A DNA stretch of 64,000 nucleotides from Bugula neritina. Lineage: Eukaryota; Bryozoa; Gymnolaemata; Cheilostomatida; Bugulidae. Positions within the stretch are counted from its first letter, which is position 1. Every line of letters starts with the position of its first letter. This document shows positions 36,836-50,953 of the stretch, in pieces. The position numbers and the translations under genes were made by a program. The DNA lies in NCBI GenBank assembly GCA_964035545.1, contig OZ037767.1, positions 11,761,081 to 11,825,080 of the forward strand. Direction: 5' to 3'. The notes beneath the pieces were generated by a model, which did no database searches, was not told the DNA's origin, and worked only from the letters and a program-made list of their open reading frames with translations.

Positions 36836-37864
36836 ACAACAATTGATCAATAAACGAATGACAAATAAAATGATTGTTGAAGAATAAACGTAAATAACTT
36901 AAACGCAATGTTGATTCTAAAAGCCATTGTTGCCCACTTCATTTGCAGCAAATTTGTGTACACAGCTAGTAAATGCATGTTTCCTTAATCATATTCATAG
37001 TACAACATTGCTATATGATTATGTAAATGTAACATTAATATGGATTTCTCTATTATTTACTCATATGTTCTGTATTTTGAACAGCACACTAAACCTTGAA
37101 AAACTGGGTAAGTAACATATTCATTACTACAATTTTTTTTATATATTCATAATGATAATGTATCTTTGAAGTTACTTAAGTTCAACATATGTTGAATATT
37201 TATAATGCTACCTAATGTAGATGCTGTGTATAATCTCCATTCATATAAATTATATTTACTATAGTGGAAGTGAAGTATAAGTAGCCCACTTACTTATCAC
37301 ATCAAGTTATACAGCTATTTTAATTACTGTGATTAAATTATGTAGTTTGAATATATGCTAGTATATTATAATACTTGCTGTAGTTTACAACTGTTGGAGA
37401 GTTTATTACTGTAGTTGTGTGTTAAAAGTTTGTCTAGCAGCAGTATTTATCATTCTTCTAGCTTTAATGTTTACTCACTGAGATCAGTTAAGTTAAAATT
37501 TATATATATGACATATTTCAAAGATAGTCTGAGGCAACTCTTTAATTTGTGCCTGTTATGAGAGTCTAACATGCAATTTATCCAAATTATATTTAATATA
37601 AATATTCTGTGAAACACATTGATAGTTCTAAAATTTTAAGTTTGTTGTAAAACGCCATGCGTATGGGAAATTATAAGCTTTTACCTTGACCTGAGTTGAT
37701 ACTCTTTTGCTATAATTTTAGATAAATGTTTTTGTGATGCATGAGAAACCAAAGACAGTTGTGCAAAAGCTTATAAGATATTTGTAAGTATTTTCTGCTA
37801 TAAATATACGTATGTCATCGTCTGCACGAATAATAAAGGCAGCTACTTTTCTGATACAATATTA
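36836..37864. other. Unit-conserved non-coding segment (unit 2)
   Basis: Counterpart of 22057-23098, collinear with small differences. No gene is seen. Confidence 0.6.
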
Positions 37865-38074
37865 TAGTAATCAGTCATTTCATGAGCTGCTTCTGTATTA
37901 AATAAATATAAAATACTATACCTCAAAACTTTGATATGTTGGTGCTAAAGACAACACAATATTTCCTAAATTCAATAATTTATATAAAAGCAAATTTCTA
38001 TAAGCTGTTGGCTGTTGAAGTTTCACATTTAAGAATTTTAGACATTATTCATTTATTGATATTTTAGTTATGAA

Positions 38075-39120
38075 CCTCCACATAGTCCAAACACATTGGA
38101 ACATGAGCCAATCGAATCAACTGAACTACTTCTTGCTGACTGCACATCCTTCAGGAATGAGTCTGTCAAAGAGACAAGTTCAGCCATAGCCTTCATTACT
38201 TCATTCCACTCATCTTTTTGGAAACACTTTTGTAAATTGCTGGTGCATCAAATTCCTTTTCTTTTTCAATTGCTGGCAATGTATGGATGTGTACTTTGTA
38301 ACTTTCCACTGCATGAATCGTGTTTATCTTTTTCTGCAGCTTCAGCACTAAATATGTTAATGCATGTCAAAGGTGGCCACATCAGGGGCAGCTTCTTTGT
38401 GCTGTCAATATTACATGCTGGCTCTTTTTCTTCGATGACTGAACTCAGGCTAGGTTTAAACAATTTTATGTTGCATTTGTAACAGCATTGTTGATTATTT
38501 CATTGACAAGAGCTTTTCTCTGTAATAATTCCTCATTATTGGCTTGAGCGTGGAAAGGTGTTTGTGCATTCATAGTGACTTTCAGCTCAATCTCATCATC
38601 ATTCTGTGCTGCCTTCAACTCAGGAATTGCTGCTGTCGTTGAATCTGATTTGTTGTTGTCGATATTATGAGAAGCTTTTCCTTGTTTATTCATTGTAGGT
38701 GTTTCTTTGTTAGCCATAGAAGGAAATTGGGAGTCTTTAACTTCTACCTCCTTGTCTACTGGCGCAGCATTTGTGGCTAAGGAGACACTAGGGTTTATGG
38801 AGTTGTCATTTCTGTTTACTGGCTTAGGTTCTGTGACTGAAACACTTGTGGAGCTTCACTCCGTAAATACAAGGTTATCCAGAGCAGCTCTCTGCCTAAA
38901 AAAGTCATCTAGATTAGCGAGTTTTGTTACCTTTCGCTCTCTTCTTTTGCCTTCTGCTTTGAGAGTTGTCTTGCTGGTTGTTGAAGCCAGAATTAGTGGC
39001 ACTTGAGAAATCGGGTTGCAGGTTGCTTCTGATAGACACTTGTCACTCTGAAAATTGGTATCGTCTGGTGTTTTCGTATTATTCTGGCTTTGGTTTGTTG
39101 GGTTGACATGTTTAGTGACT
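38075..39120 (-). pseudogene. 1.9-kb repeat coding relic, copy 1 of unit 2
   Basis: The middle segment 38466-38717 ends early (NAVTNAT then stop) because the A-run after the ACA codon reads ataaaa here. The next segment 38266-38463 is open in the shifted frame. The plus-strand 128-codon frame over this area is antisense and less protein-like than the acidic/basic pattern of the minus strand. Confidence 0.55.
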
Positions 39121-39989
39121 AAAGTTAAACATATTAGTTACTTTGCTTTTATTTTTAAAATTTATATTCAATTTTTTTATTTAAAGCAAAACAACAATAA
39201 TAAAAATGCTTGTTTTGAATCCACACATTAACATTATTCAAATGTATGCATGTATCTCTGTGATTTTTTAATGAAAATGCTTACCTACTTTGAATGCCAG
39301 TGATTTGAAGATTCATTGTCTGTGTGTTTCCACTTTGAATAGATGGGACACTGGTTTGGGTTTTACCTTCCCGAGCAAATATTACATTGGTTTGTGTGCT
39401 CCCATTTGCAGCAGATTGATTGTGGCAACTTCAAGTTGACTGCTTATTTTATGGGTCTCATTTCTATTTGTTTGACTTGAAGCAACACAAATCATTTTGC
39501 TATTTGTTTGAACGAATAGTCCACAAGTTTCTTTTACCTCTGTTTGTGTGAAAGCTGCTGCAGTCCTTTTGAATGGCTTTTTTTCTGTGAAAATGACATC
39601 AGCTAAATACTCAAGATGACAAATGGAAAGTGCATCTTCTTCTTAAACTCCGAATCCTCAATTGTTTCACATATAGGCAGTTTCTATTTTTAGTGTTCGT
39701 GAGATAAATATTAGAATTATTGATCCATTTAAAAACTGGCAAGTAATGCTGTTGAAGCAATTTTCCTAGTTTATATTGTAGGAATCAGTCATTTCATGAG
39801 CTGCTCCTGTATTAAATAACTATAAAGTACTATACTTCAAGACTTTGATATGTTGATGCTAAAAACAACACAATATTTCTTAAATTCAATAATTTATATA
39901 AAAGCAAATTTCTATAAGCTGTTGGCTGTTTAAATTTCACGTTTAAAGATTTTAGACATTATTCATTTATTGATATTTTAGTTATGAAC

Positions 39990-41048
39990 CTCTACATAGT
40001 CCAAACACATTGGAAAATGAGACAATCTAATCAACTGAACTACATCTTGCTGACACATCCTTCAGAAATGAGTCTGTCAAAGAGACAAGTTTGGCCATAG
40101 CCTTCATTGCTTCATTCCACTCATCTTTTTGGAAACACTTTTGTAAATTGCTAGTGCATCAAATTCCTCTTCTGTTTTAATTGCTGGCAATGTTGGATTT
40201 GTACTTTGTAACTTTCCACTGAATCTTGTTTATCTTTTTCTGCAACTTCAGCACTAAATTTGTTAATGCATGTCAAAGGTGGCCACATCAGGGGCAACTT
40301 CTTTGTGCTGTCAATATTACATGCTGGCTCTTTTTCTTCGAGGACTTAAACAATTTGTTTGTTGCATCTGTAACAGCATTGTTGATTATTTCATTGACAA
40401 GAGCTTTTCTCTGTAATAATTCCTCATCATTGGCTTGAGCATGGAAAGGTGTTTGTGCATTCATAGTGACTTTCAGCTGAATCTCATCATCATTCTGTGC
40501 TGCCTTCCACTCAGGAATTGCTGCTGTCGTTGAATCTGACTTGTTGTTGTCGATATTATGAGAAGCTTTTCCTTGTTTATTCATCATAGGTGTTTCTTTG
40601 TAAGCCATAGAAGGAAATTGGGAGTCTTTAACCTCTACCTCCTTGTCTACTGGCGTAGCATTTGTGGCTAAGGAGACACTAGGGTTTATAGAGTTGTCAT
40701 CTCTGTTTACTGGCTTAGGTTCTGTGACTGAAACACTCATGCAGCTTGACTGCGTAAATACAAGGTGATCCAGACAGCTCTCTGCCTAAAAAAATCATCT
40801 AAATTAGCGAGTTTTGTTACCTTTCGCTCTCTTCTTTTGCCTTCTGCTTTGGGAGTTGTCTTGCTGGTTGTTGACGCCAGAATTGGTGGCACTTGATAAA
40901 TCGGATTGCAGGTTGCTTCTGATAGACACTTGTCACTCTGAAAATTGGTATCATCTGGTGTTTTCTTATCATTCTGGCTTTGGTTTGTTGGGTTGACATG
41001 TTTAGTGACTAAAGTTAAACATATTAGGTACTTTGCTTTTATTTTCAA
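39990..41048 (-). pseudogene. 1.9-kb repeat coding relic, copy 2 of unit 2
   Basis: Most informative copy. The middle segment 40288-40740 (150 codons) reads through the site that is frameshifted in the others (DATNKLFK from aacaaacaaattg instead of aacaaaaaattg), showing what the unbroken frame looked like. It then loses frame because 19 bases are missing downstream near 40345. The upstream segment 40737-41048 has 103 open codons. Confidence 0.6.
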
Positions 41049-41879
41049 AATTTATATTCAATTTTTTTATTTAAAGGAAAACAACTATTCTAAAAATGCT
41101 TGTTTCGAATCCCCACATTAAGATTATTCAAATGTAAGCATGTTTCTCTATGATTTTTCAATGAAAATGCTTGCCTGCTTTGAATGCCAGTGATTTGAAG
41201 ATTCAATGTCTGTGTGTTTCCACTTTGAATAGATGGGACACTGGTTTGGGTTTTACCATCAGTTGAAAATATTACATTGGTTTGTGTGCTCCTATTTGCA
41301 GCAGATTGATTGTGGCAACTGCAAGTTGACTGCTTATTTTATGGGTTTCATTTCTATTTGTTTGACTTGAAGCAACACAAACCATTTTGCTATTTGTTTG
41401 AACGAATAGTCCACAAGTTTCTTTTACCTCTGTTTGTGTGAAAGCTGCTGCAGTTCTTTTGAATGGCTTTTTTGTGTGAGATTGACATCAGTTAAATACT
41501 CAAGATGACAAATGGAAAGTGCATCTTCTTCTTAAACTCCGAATCCTCAATTGTTTCACATATAGGCAGTTTCCATTTTTAGTGTTCGTGAGATAAATAT
41601 TAGAATTATTGATCCATTTAAAAACTGGCAAGTAATGCTGTTGAAGCAATTTTCTTAGTTTATATTATAGGAATCAGTCATTTCATAAGCTGCTCCTGTA
41701 TTAACTAACTATAAAATACTATGCTCCAAAACTTTTATATGTTGGCGCTAAAGACAACACAATATTTTTTAAATTTAATAATTTATATATAAGCAAATTT
41801 CTATAAGCTGTTGGCTGTTGAAGTTTCATATATAAAAGTTTCAGACATTATCTATTTATTGTTATTTTAATTATGAACC

Positions 41880-42870
41880 TCTGCATAGTCCAAACACATT
41901 GGAACATGAGCCAATCGAATCAACTGAACTACTTCTTGCTGACATACCCTTCAGGAATGAGTCTGTCAAAGAGACAAGTTCAGCCATAGCCTTCATTGCT
42001 TCATTCCACTCATCTTTTTGGAAACACTTTTGTAAATTGCTGGTGCATCAAATTCCTTTTCTTTTTCAATTGCTGGCAATGTATGAATGTGTACTTTGTA
42101 ATTTTCCACTGCATGAATCGTGTTTATCTTTTTTTGCAGCTTCAACACTAAATATGTTAATGCATGTCAAAGGTAGCCACATCAGGGGCAGCTTCTTTTG
42201 TGCTGTCAATATTACATGCTGGCTCTTTTTCTTCGATGACTGAACTCAGGTTAGGTTTAAACAATTTTTTGTTGCATCTGTAACACCATTGTTGATTATT
42301 TCATTGACAAGAGCTTTTCTCTGTGATAATTCCTCATCATTGACTTGAGCGTGGAAAGGTGTTTGTGCATTCATAGTGACTTTCAGCTCAATCTCATCAT
42401 CATTCTGTGCTGCCTTCAACTCAGGAATTGCTGCTGTCGTTGAATCTGATTTGTTGTTGTCGATATTATGAGAAGCCTTTCCTTGTTTATTCATCATAGG
42501 TGTTTCTTTGTTAGCCAGAGAAGGAAATTGGGTGTCTTTAACCTCTACCTCCTTGTCTACTGGCGTAGCATTTGTGGCTAAGGAGACACTAAGGTTTATG
42601 TGACTGAAACACTCGTGGAGCTTGACTCTGTAAATACAAGTTTATCCAGACAGCTCTCTGCCTAAAAAAAGTCATCTATATTAGCGAGTTTTGTTACCCT
42701 TTTTTTTTCTTTTTTTGCCATCTCTTTGGGAGTTGTCTTGCTGGTTGTTGGCGACAGAATTGGTGGCACTTGGTTGCAGGTTGCTGCTGATAGACACTTG
42801 TCACTCTGAAAATTAGCATCGTCTGGTGTTTTCGCATTATTCTGGCTTTGGTTTGTTGGGTTTACTGGTT
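41880..42870 (-). pseudogene. 1.9-kb repeat coding relic, copy 3 of unit 2
   Basis: The middle segment begins at 42497 by first Met. About 50 bp within the conserved TEPKPVNRN region are deleted (joint near 42595, gtttatg|tgactgaaac), and a poly-T expansion near 42700 disrupts the basic upstream segment. It is the most damaged copy of the array. Confidence 0.55.
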
Positions 42871-43210
42871 TAGTGGCTAAAGTTAAACATATTACTTTAC
42901 TTTATTCTCAAAATTTCTATTCAATATTTTTATTTAAAACAAAACAACTATCATAAAAATGCTTGTTTTGAATCCAAACATTAAGATTATTAAAAGGTAT
43001 AATTCCCTATGCTTGTTCATTGAAAATGCTTACTTTGAATGCCAGTGGTTTAAAGATTCAATGTTTGTATGTTTCCATTTTAAGTGAATGGGACACTGGT
43101 TTGGGTTTTACCATCCCGAGTAGATGTTGCATTGGTTTAAGTTTCTCCATTCTGAGTATTTTAATTTTAATTAGATACTGTGATCCTAATTGCGGTTATA
43201 TATATAAGAC

Positions 43211-46200
43211 AAGTTACTATTTTATAAGCTGCTGAGCCACAGATGTTGAAAATTGGGAAAATGTTTGCTTATGTTGCAAGTTTTATGCAAGTTTTTTTGG
43301 CTTATGATGCAAGTTTTATAAGCTAATCTTAGAATATATTATTTTGTTGCTGGATGTTACAATAAAACTGTACGCATGTCATTTGACACAAATGTTTACT
43401 GTTCCCAATGATAACTAGTTCTAGCTTGGTTTAATTTTTTAGAAGAACAAAATTTTATGTGAATCTTTACATAGTGCGTATGAATATGTTATTTATCTAT
43501 ATATGAAATGGTAATAGACTAAAATTAAAAACATATGTTAGATTGTGTTATTATCATTATTATATATAATATATATATATATATTTAATGATCAAACTAT
43601 TCAAAAACATCATAAATAAATATATGTCTTTTGTGAATAATTGTTAAGCTAATGTGAAGTATACAAATGGGATGTTACTAGCTGTGGCTAACATAATGGA
43701 ATAAAATTAACATAATCTTTGCACTCTGAATATCTGTGAGGTTTTCGACTATAGTGCCTACCTAGCTGTTAGAGTAAAAAAATGGTTCTACATATTATGT
43801 GAAGTCATCTCCACACATTATAATCGTTTCATTGCTGTTTATACTCTCAATTCTAGCTGTCTCTTCTGCATTAGGTCCTTTTGCCTCTCAATTTCCTAAT
43901 CTTCTCTCCCAGGTCTCCCTTTTTAAAAACACCAAACAAGTATTTACATGCATTTGCTATATAACATGCAATTCTACTAATAATACAGAGTTAAAATTGA
44001 AGATTATGCAATAAAAGTAGCAACATAATGTTGAGTAGAAAAAGCAAAGGCATCAAAACAAAATGTTGAACCGACCAAGATATTGGAGGTAACGGGAGGG
44101 GGGGGCACAATGATCATAGGGGTACAAAAAATTAGCCAAATTGTGAGAGAACTTATTGACTTAGAGTTGTGATTTTTGAAAAAAAAGTATTGACATATTT
44201 GTTCAGTCTTTGTAGTTTCAACACTTGTGGAGCATATATGTTGACCAGGCGAGTCAAAAGTGGTTTTATCTACTTTTTGTAATTTTTTTAAGATGTCGTT
44301 AAAGCTTTATAACTTTTTACACTCAAATGTAACAAGCCTATAAACTTTACTGATATTGTCACCATCGCTTGCCTCTATATTGCTTAACTAGTATAACAGC
44401 AAACTCTAAGATAAATTTTCCTTGAGCCGCATTTTTTTACAACTTGGCCACATGGAGCACAATGGGCCACGCTGACCGGAGCACAGTGGGCCACCTGATC
44501 ATTGCACCCTGATCACTGTTATTAGTTTGTTTGCCCAAAAAGTTAGTTGAAATGTTAATAAAATTGATAGATATAGCCATCTTTGATTTTTTTGTAAAAT
44601 ATCAAAGACATCATGCTAAGACTACCAAACTAAAATGGTGAAGCTTCCATAATATATGCATCTGGTGAGGTTAGAGCTTTGCCATTCTATTCATCGTATA
44701 AAACACTCTGCTGTTGCTACTAGTGGATAGTCAGATATTCATTATACATTCTATCCTTGAGGGAATATACATGTATTTGACTCAAATAAATTGCGATTTG
44801 CTCATTTCTTCCCCCCTCTCCCTGAAGTACTCCAGTCACAAACCTAGCCATGCATCTTAGCAACAGTTCATAGAAAAAAGTCCACTCAGAATAGTTTGTT
44901 CGTGTTTTTAAACTTTTTTTCTGATGAAAGTTCCTGTGAAGTAGAAATAGAAAAAATATTTCTAGTTTTAAACAGTAAAGAAAATAGTACCCTAGAAACG
45001 AGTGATGTGCGTTTGATTTTGCCCTCCCCCTGCTATCCTTGGTGCCACAAACTGTACAGCTAAAACAAGATTTTTGCTGTAGATCTAAAAGAATATTTTT
45101 ATTTGTTTGTAATATTAAATAAATAAAGATTAGATGCAACCAAACCAGCAAATTTTCAATATGTTTTTTGTGTCCCACCCAGTGGCCAATTGTAACCCAG
45201 TACCGAGGCACAATGATGGGCATTTTTTGTCATAAAAAATTTTCTATTCTGATAATTGTGAAAGAGATAGAAACAACCAACTGATACCTATAATAGACAA
45301 CTGGTGTAGCATTTAGACTAAAGATTATTGAACTAGTAACTTGAAAAACAGACGAATGAGAGCAAAAAATTAAAAGTTTGGCCTGTTAAACAAATGAGTG
45401 TTATTTTATGAAAGCTGTGCTATCGTTTTGTTTCATGACAAAGTCATAGTTCAGCCACACCGTATTCCATATGTCTTGCTTTGAGTGTAAGCTATAGTTA
45501 TACTCTCTCTCCAGTAGATACCCTCAGTCTAACTCTATAGTTATGCCTATTCTGCTTTTAATACTGCTTCAAGTTTTAGCCTAGATTGTGAGCAATATTT
45601 GTAGGTCAGAAAAACATGATCTATGCTAATCTTCACAAGATCTTCCAATAAATTTTACAATCTTTGTATAAATATGAAGTTTGCTAGCATAGGTGATATA
45701 TTAATTGGACAACGTTTCTTATTTATATTTATGCTGACCTTAAACATACACCTTTGACCATTTAATACGTTTAAGTTTATTTAATGGCACCCTATAGATA
45801 TTTAAATTGTTTGTTTTTCAAAAATTATCAGCAAATATAAGTTATTTAAAAGATTTTTCACACAAAACAATGACACCACTATCAACTTGTTAAAGCAAAT
45901 GTGTGACCACAAACATGCTTGCAAGATATTGAAACATTGGTCTGAACATTAATAATTCTTTGTGCCATTTGACTCAAAATATGTTAACTTTCTGCTGTAT
46001 GCATGGAAAAATGCTTTTGTCTGTACGTATAATATGTACATTGCAATTATGTTTGTCATCTACTAAATTCTAAATTATACTCTGTTAACTAAATTTTTTT
46101 GTCAATTTTACACTTTAATGTAAAATGCTTGCAGCTTTTGAAGGCGATCAGCCACAATGCAGAACTAATCAAGGTTATGTGCTGTATGCTATAATGTCTA

Positions 46201-46654
46201 GTACAGTCATCAGCTATAAGTTATATTTTCATCTGTTCCTTATATAACAGTAAAGAAAACATATTTTAAATAGATTGATGGCAGACTATATTGCTATGGC
46301 ATTTTTCTCCATATATGGTACAATTAACTGAGGTATTACCAATATATTATTCATGTGGTGGCTTGCATGTTTCTAATAGGTATATTTACTCTTTCTGCTA
46401 TTCACAAACAAGTAGGACTCTGTTTAATGATGTTTTTGACAACAAAATATTTTGTAGGCAGTTAAAATCCAAAAGGAGAGTTGCTGTATACATGCTTTCT
46501 GATAATACAATAATATGATAATAGAAAAAAAAACACACATTTTGTTAATACACATACCAGAATACTCATAAAAACCAACAGGTATATATAGCATATAAAA
46601 AGAGAAGTACCGCACAGATACATCAGTAAGTTATAAGATGATAAGACTGTCAAT
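43211..46654. other. Unit-conserved segment (unit 2), no gene identified
   Basis: Counterpart of 28541-31650. It keeps the G-run (44096-44105), the CACAATGGGCC-like motifs (44105, 44457, 44482, 45180-45220) and the LLKAISHNAELIK stretch near 46133. It contains about 170 bp near 45720-45900 that unit 1 lacks, and a short TA run near 43560. Confidence 0.5.
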
Positions 46655-46742
46655 TACATGATAACAATGTCGTACACCGAGTATTCTCAGGAATTGGATG
46701 TGACTCAAAGATATTTCCTCCTCCAAGGGGGAATTATTGTTT

Positions 46743-47426
46743 TTAAGCATGGCAACGATGTCTGGCTTGTTGGGTACGGAGTCTCTGTTTTATCCGACCC
46801 ACTGAGTCTTTTAACTGGTACAGGCCGGTGGTTGTATTTAACAGGCTGGGGGCCAACTGAGTAAAGTCTGCTTGTAACCGCAAGAGCCGTTCTTCCACAG
46901 TGGCCAGACAAGTCGGTCTCTTGGGCTTCAGGACGGGAGCCACTGAGGGTGTCACTGCCTCTTCCTCCATGACGTCTGGACTCGGCTCGTTTGGACCGGG
47001 CATAGCCTCAGGCTTATCTGCGACTATGGGAGAGCTCTGTCGGGCGTATTTCAGCACAGCATCAAATCCTTGAGTTAGGACAGCTAGCATTAGGGCCTTT
47101 TCGATGAGAGGGCGTATGACTGCCAGGAACTCTGGGTAAGTGTCAGCATCTACTGTTTAGTGGACCCCGAGATAACATTCACTAGCCATGTGTGCAGTAA
47201 TGGGATATGGGTATACATTGTGCTGCCCACACGGGCAGAAAGCCAGCAGGTAGTGTGTTTTTGCGTGTAACCTCAGTGCACAAATAGACGGGCAGTCCTT
47301 CTGGCACACCAGGCATTTAGTACTTCCACGAGACTCTCGAGCGGCTTCTATCTTCATCTCCGTAGCCAGCGACACCCACCACCAACGACGGCGGAGTGGC
47401 GCCGGTAGCTCTCCGTCTTCCTCCAT
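46743..47426 (-). pseudogene. C2H2 zinc-finger and coiled-coil ORF downstream of integrase
   Basis: From a Met at 47426: a basic patch (PLRRRWWW), a canonical C2H2 finger (CLVCQKDCPSICALRLHAKTH: C-x2-C-x12-H-x3-H) and a second Cys/His cluster (CPCGQ ... HMASEC). A stop (TAA for TAC) near 47157 follows, then a helical segment (LPLIEKALMLAVLTQ-type, near 47110-47060), an acidic linker and a Leu-rich coiled coil ending at 46743. In unit 3 the TAC codon is intact. Function unknown; it occupies the position of a third ORF, or could be a captured host gene. Confidence 0.6.
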
Positions 47427-48040
47427 GAGCGTGGAAGGAGGTGTGTAGTCTTGTGACCCTTTTGTAGCAGGTCGAGTGTTACCTTAAAAAGTCAATAGTG
47501 TTGGTTACATACACAGAAGTGCCGCCGGCGTTAGACAGCCTGACAGACTTCCCTCTCAGTTAGACTTACGCGATATCTATGTCAGTGAACAATTGGCTAA
47601 AAACACGAACCGCGACTGAGAATCACTACGATCTTCTAGTCAGTCAATGTTTCCACCACTCACTTTCATCGACGTCATCTCTAGCCCAGTTAACTAAGTT
47701 GAGTTAGAGCTGACTGATGCAATTTAGTTTCTATACCAGAAGAATATAGTGAACTCACCCCTCGTTCCGGTGTAATTAGACATACTGAATCTTAGAATGG
47801 TTACTATGACTGACTACTAGCACATCTGCTCTTAACTGCATCAGCAAAAAAAAAGGCCGTGCAAGATGGTTGTGGCACGTGGTTAGACACTTTACAACTG
47901 GCGGATTAACTTCGCTTGGTGCTCCGCCGGTCTAAAATTCAGTTTTTACGTGAAGCCCACAACTCCCACAACTAACTGATGGTTTTTTTGTATGACGTCC
48001 TGCTGGACTTACATACTTGCCGCTTTGAACGCCGTCACAT

Positions 48041-49961
48041 ATGAAGTCTTGTAAGTACGCTGGGGGTTGTCTGGTACACTGTCCTCATTCCAGAGGGAGC
48101 GATGCAGTCACCGGTGGACTATCAAGTTTCACTGGTGCGACTTGCGGCTCATTAGTGACTAGTTCTTTTCTTATCTCTCTGGACGGAGCCCCTCCCGCCG
48201 TCGTGGTTTCTACTTCCGGGCTCAACTCGGGCTCCTGTAGTGACGGTATCGAACTTGGCGCCAGAGGCGGCGGACCCGTTTCTGCTGGGGGAAGCAGTTG
48301 TTTGTCTCTTGCCAGGTCCTCCTCCCGCGGCCGACCACCTCATACTCGGGTCCAAGCCGCAGTCTCCCGGGCGTTGCTGTCTGCCTCCAGGGCTCTAACA
48401 ATGAGGGAGGGCTTCTCCCACTGCGTCGGGGCTGTTCCAATACGACTTCAAGCAAGCCTCATTCTGGATGACCACCTGTCCTGAGCGCTCAATCTTGTAG
48501 GTATGGTTGGGCATCGCCTCAAATATTATGTAGGGTCCCACAAACTTAGGCTGTAATTTAGCCGCCTATCCGCGACGCCTACGGTGGTTGACCATCCGCA
48601 CCCAGTCTCCCACCTGGTAGAGGGGTGGCTCCTCTAAGTCTTCACGCCACACCTGCCACGGCTTCTCCCGCAGCATTTTGTGCGCAGCCTTCATCTACTC
48701 CACCAGTTTGTTGGCATACTCGTGGACCGAGTTATCTTGCTCAGGAACATGGTAGGTTAAGTGATCAGGCACCCGAGTCTCTCGACCAAGCATCAGAAGG
48801 TTGAGGGTCTTACCAGTACTGGTGTGTGGGGTACTACAGTAAGCGCGCATGACCTGCGGCAGTACCGTATCCCATTCCTCTTGACTACGGCCAAGGAGCA
48901 GGCTCCGGAGTGCATCACCTAGCATACGGTTGTTGCGCTCCACCACTCCGTGACCTTGTGGATGGTACAGGGTGGTCTGGGTTTGATTTTACTCCCCAGA
49001 GGCGACAGAGGTCGCTTAGAAACTGAGACTAGAACTGAGCACCTCCGTCTAAATGTATCTGTTTCAGGAGGCCAAAATTGCAAAATACATTTTGATCCAG
49101 CACCCTGGCCACGGTTGAAACCGACGCATCTGGAATAGCCAGGGCGTCGGCCCACCTAGTAAAGTGGTCGGTTAATACTAGGATCCAGCTGTTGCCTCTG
49201 GGGGTTGGAAGCATGGGTTCGATCAGGTCGACAGCAACCACTTGCCATGGCCGTCCGGCATACAGTCTCCGCCGTCCCGTTTTCCCAGGGTGACGGCCAT
49301 GCTTACTGGCCTGGCAGATCTCGCACTGTCTCACTCTGAGTCGACGTCATGCCCCATCTTCAGCCAATACCACCAGAGTTGCAGTTTGGGGATCACCTTT
49401 CGGACTCCTGCATAAGGCTGTTTGTGGGTATTCCAGATTACCTTACGGCATATGGCCGAAGGACAGATCACCCTTCTCCTTTCGTGGGTGTCTGCTGTTG
49501 GCGGCTAGTGCAATAGGTAATAGCCCATCGCCTCCGATTCGCAGTGAGTTCCAACGTCGGCAGAATAGCCGAAGTTTGGCGCACCCCAGCCTCAATTGTT
49601 CCTCACTGGGTCAACGCCCCTCATTTTTGGTTCGATTTATGTCGGCTACTACCCCGGGAAGGTTTTCCTGGAGTTTTCTCAGCTCGGTGACGTTATCGGC
49701 CAAAACAGGATTAGCGCGGAGGGTTTGTACAGCCTCCTAATTTTCGGCAGCTATTAGTTTGAGTTGACCCTGGTCTCAGTCATACTCTGCCTCTTGACTA
49801 GCCTGTGTCTCTAAATCGGATCGCGGGGGGCCTCCGTTCCTCCTCTCAATACTGAGACACTGCCTGCATTCTCCATTCGGCTGCCAACTCAACCCATCCA
49901 CATTGCCGTGTTTCTTACCAGGTCGGTTCTCAATCCAGTAAGAAAACCCGGCCAAGATTTC
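48041..49961 (-). pseudogene. Gypsy-type pol: RNase H end and integrase (unit 2)
   Basis: Integrase pieces are cleaner here: RQCEICQASKHGRHPG, WQVVAVDLIEP, LVLTDHFTRWADALAIPDAS, QIHLDGGAQF, then after a frameshift near 49000 VERNNRMLGDALRSLLLG with the presumed third catalytic acidic residue, STPHTSTGKTLNLLMLGRET and PEQDNSVHEYANKL. The GPY/F module is altered (FVGPYIIFEAMPNHTYKIE). First and second Asp are visible in AVDL and HLDGG. Stops near 48695 and 48570 and frameshifts rule out function. Confidence 0.82.
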
Positions 49962-50202
49962 TTGACCTCAACACTACACATAGAGCTTGCTGATGTGTGT
50001 CAAGTATACTGAACATGGCTGTTAAGTTTAGTATAGTACATGAATTATCTTCTCTACCTCTACAGCTGGGAATATAATGACTCAGAAGCTAATAGAGGTT
50101 ATAATTTAACTTTACTAAAACTGTGTCCGCGGGTTTCTGTCATCATTATTATGTTACTGAACTTTGCAAGTATTATAGCGAGTCCATTCTATCTACATCT
50201 AG

Positions 50203-50953
50203 GTGTGGGAGTTACTGGTTAAAATGAAAATTATAGCAGACAGCCATAGCAAGACTATGTCACAGGTAGTACTTATAATAGATGCTCCTTTTTCAGATTA
50301 CACTCCTAATACAGATTATACGCTTTCTGCAGATTGTGCTTTTTATATGTTGTGATTATACTCTTTCTGAGCACTATACTCTTTCTACATTTTATGCTAT
50401 TTCTACATATTGTACTCTTTCCTTACATTGCAATCCTTCTGCAGATAAAAATTCTGTAGATCACATTTACTGAATTATCTAAAACTTTGTATTTTTCACC
50501 TTGTGTTCTGTCATACATTAGATCAGGGGTCAACCCCTTTGGTTACTCTTCAGCTAATTCATATTTCTTTGTTTATTGTTTACCTAATTTTAGTTGACAA
50601 CAATATTTTATTTTATATTTTGTGATTTTCATCTTTTGATTACCTCTTCTTCTGTGTATTATTCTGCAGATTACACTTATATATGACTATGTATTATTAT
50701 GAAGGTTGCACTGAAATGGCTGCTGCAGAAGGACTGTGTTACTTCAGTTATTATGGGTTGTAAGACTATTGAGCAGCTGGAAGACAACATGGCTGCCAGT
50801 GATGGCTGGGAGTTGTCTTCTGCTGAAATGAATAAATTGGATGAGGCTTCCTCCTATCCTCTGCCATATCCTTTCAAGCTCCAAAACATCGTCTCAGGAC
50901 TCTGCTCTTTTTATAATTCCACAGTTGTACACAAAAGTGGCATATTTTTCTAG
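50203..50953 (+). pseudogene. Orphan AKR exons 6-7 (unit 3)
   Basis: Exons at 50203-50265 and 50705-50953 with conserved splice sites. Residue changes relative to the full gene include WELLVKMK for WELLDKMK and NKLDEASS. No upstream AKR exons are present between 34314 and 50203 other than unit 2's own two. Intact frames argue against great age or suggest selection. Confidence 0.85.

Larger units (their letters stand above)
37865..43210. repeat. Array of three ~1.9-kb tandem repeats (unit 2)
   Basis: Matching points at 38070, 39984 and 41873 give periods of 1914 and 1889 bp. Overall structure matches the unit 1 array, but these copies lack the identical tract shared by unit 1 copies 1-2 and unit 3 copy 1. 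Confidence 0.95.
46655..49961 (-). mobile_element. Gypsy-type LTR retroelement fragment, unit 2
   Basis: The most complete of the three copies: RNase H end through integrase, C-terminal tail, a ~600-bp non-coding interval (47430-48040), and the C2H2/coiled-coil ORF. It breaks inside RNase H at 49961, next to AKR intron sequence, as in unit 1. LTRs were not recognised. Confidence 0.85.

Noticed and set aside
44720-45223. 167-codon minus-strand frame in unit 2
   Set aside because: It is interrupted in units 1 and 3 and rich in Phe/Leu/Tyr from AT-rich DNA with no motif; likely chance.
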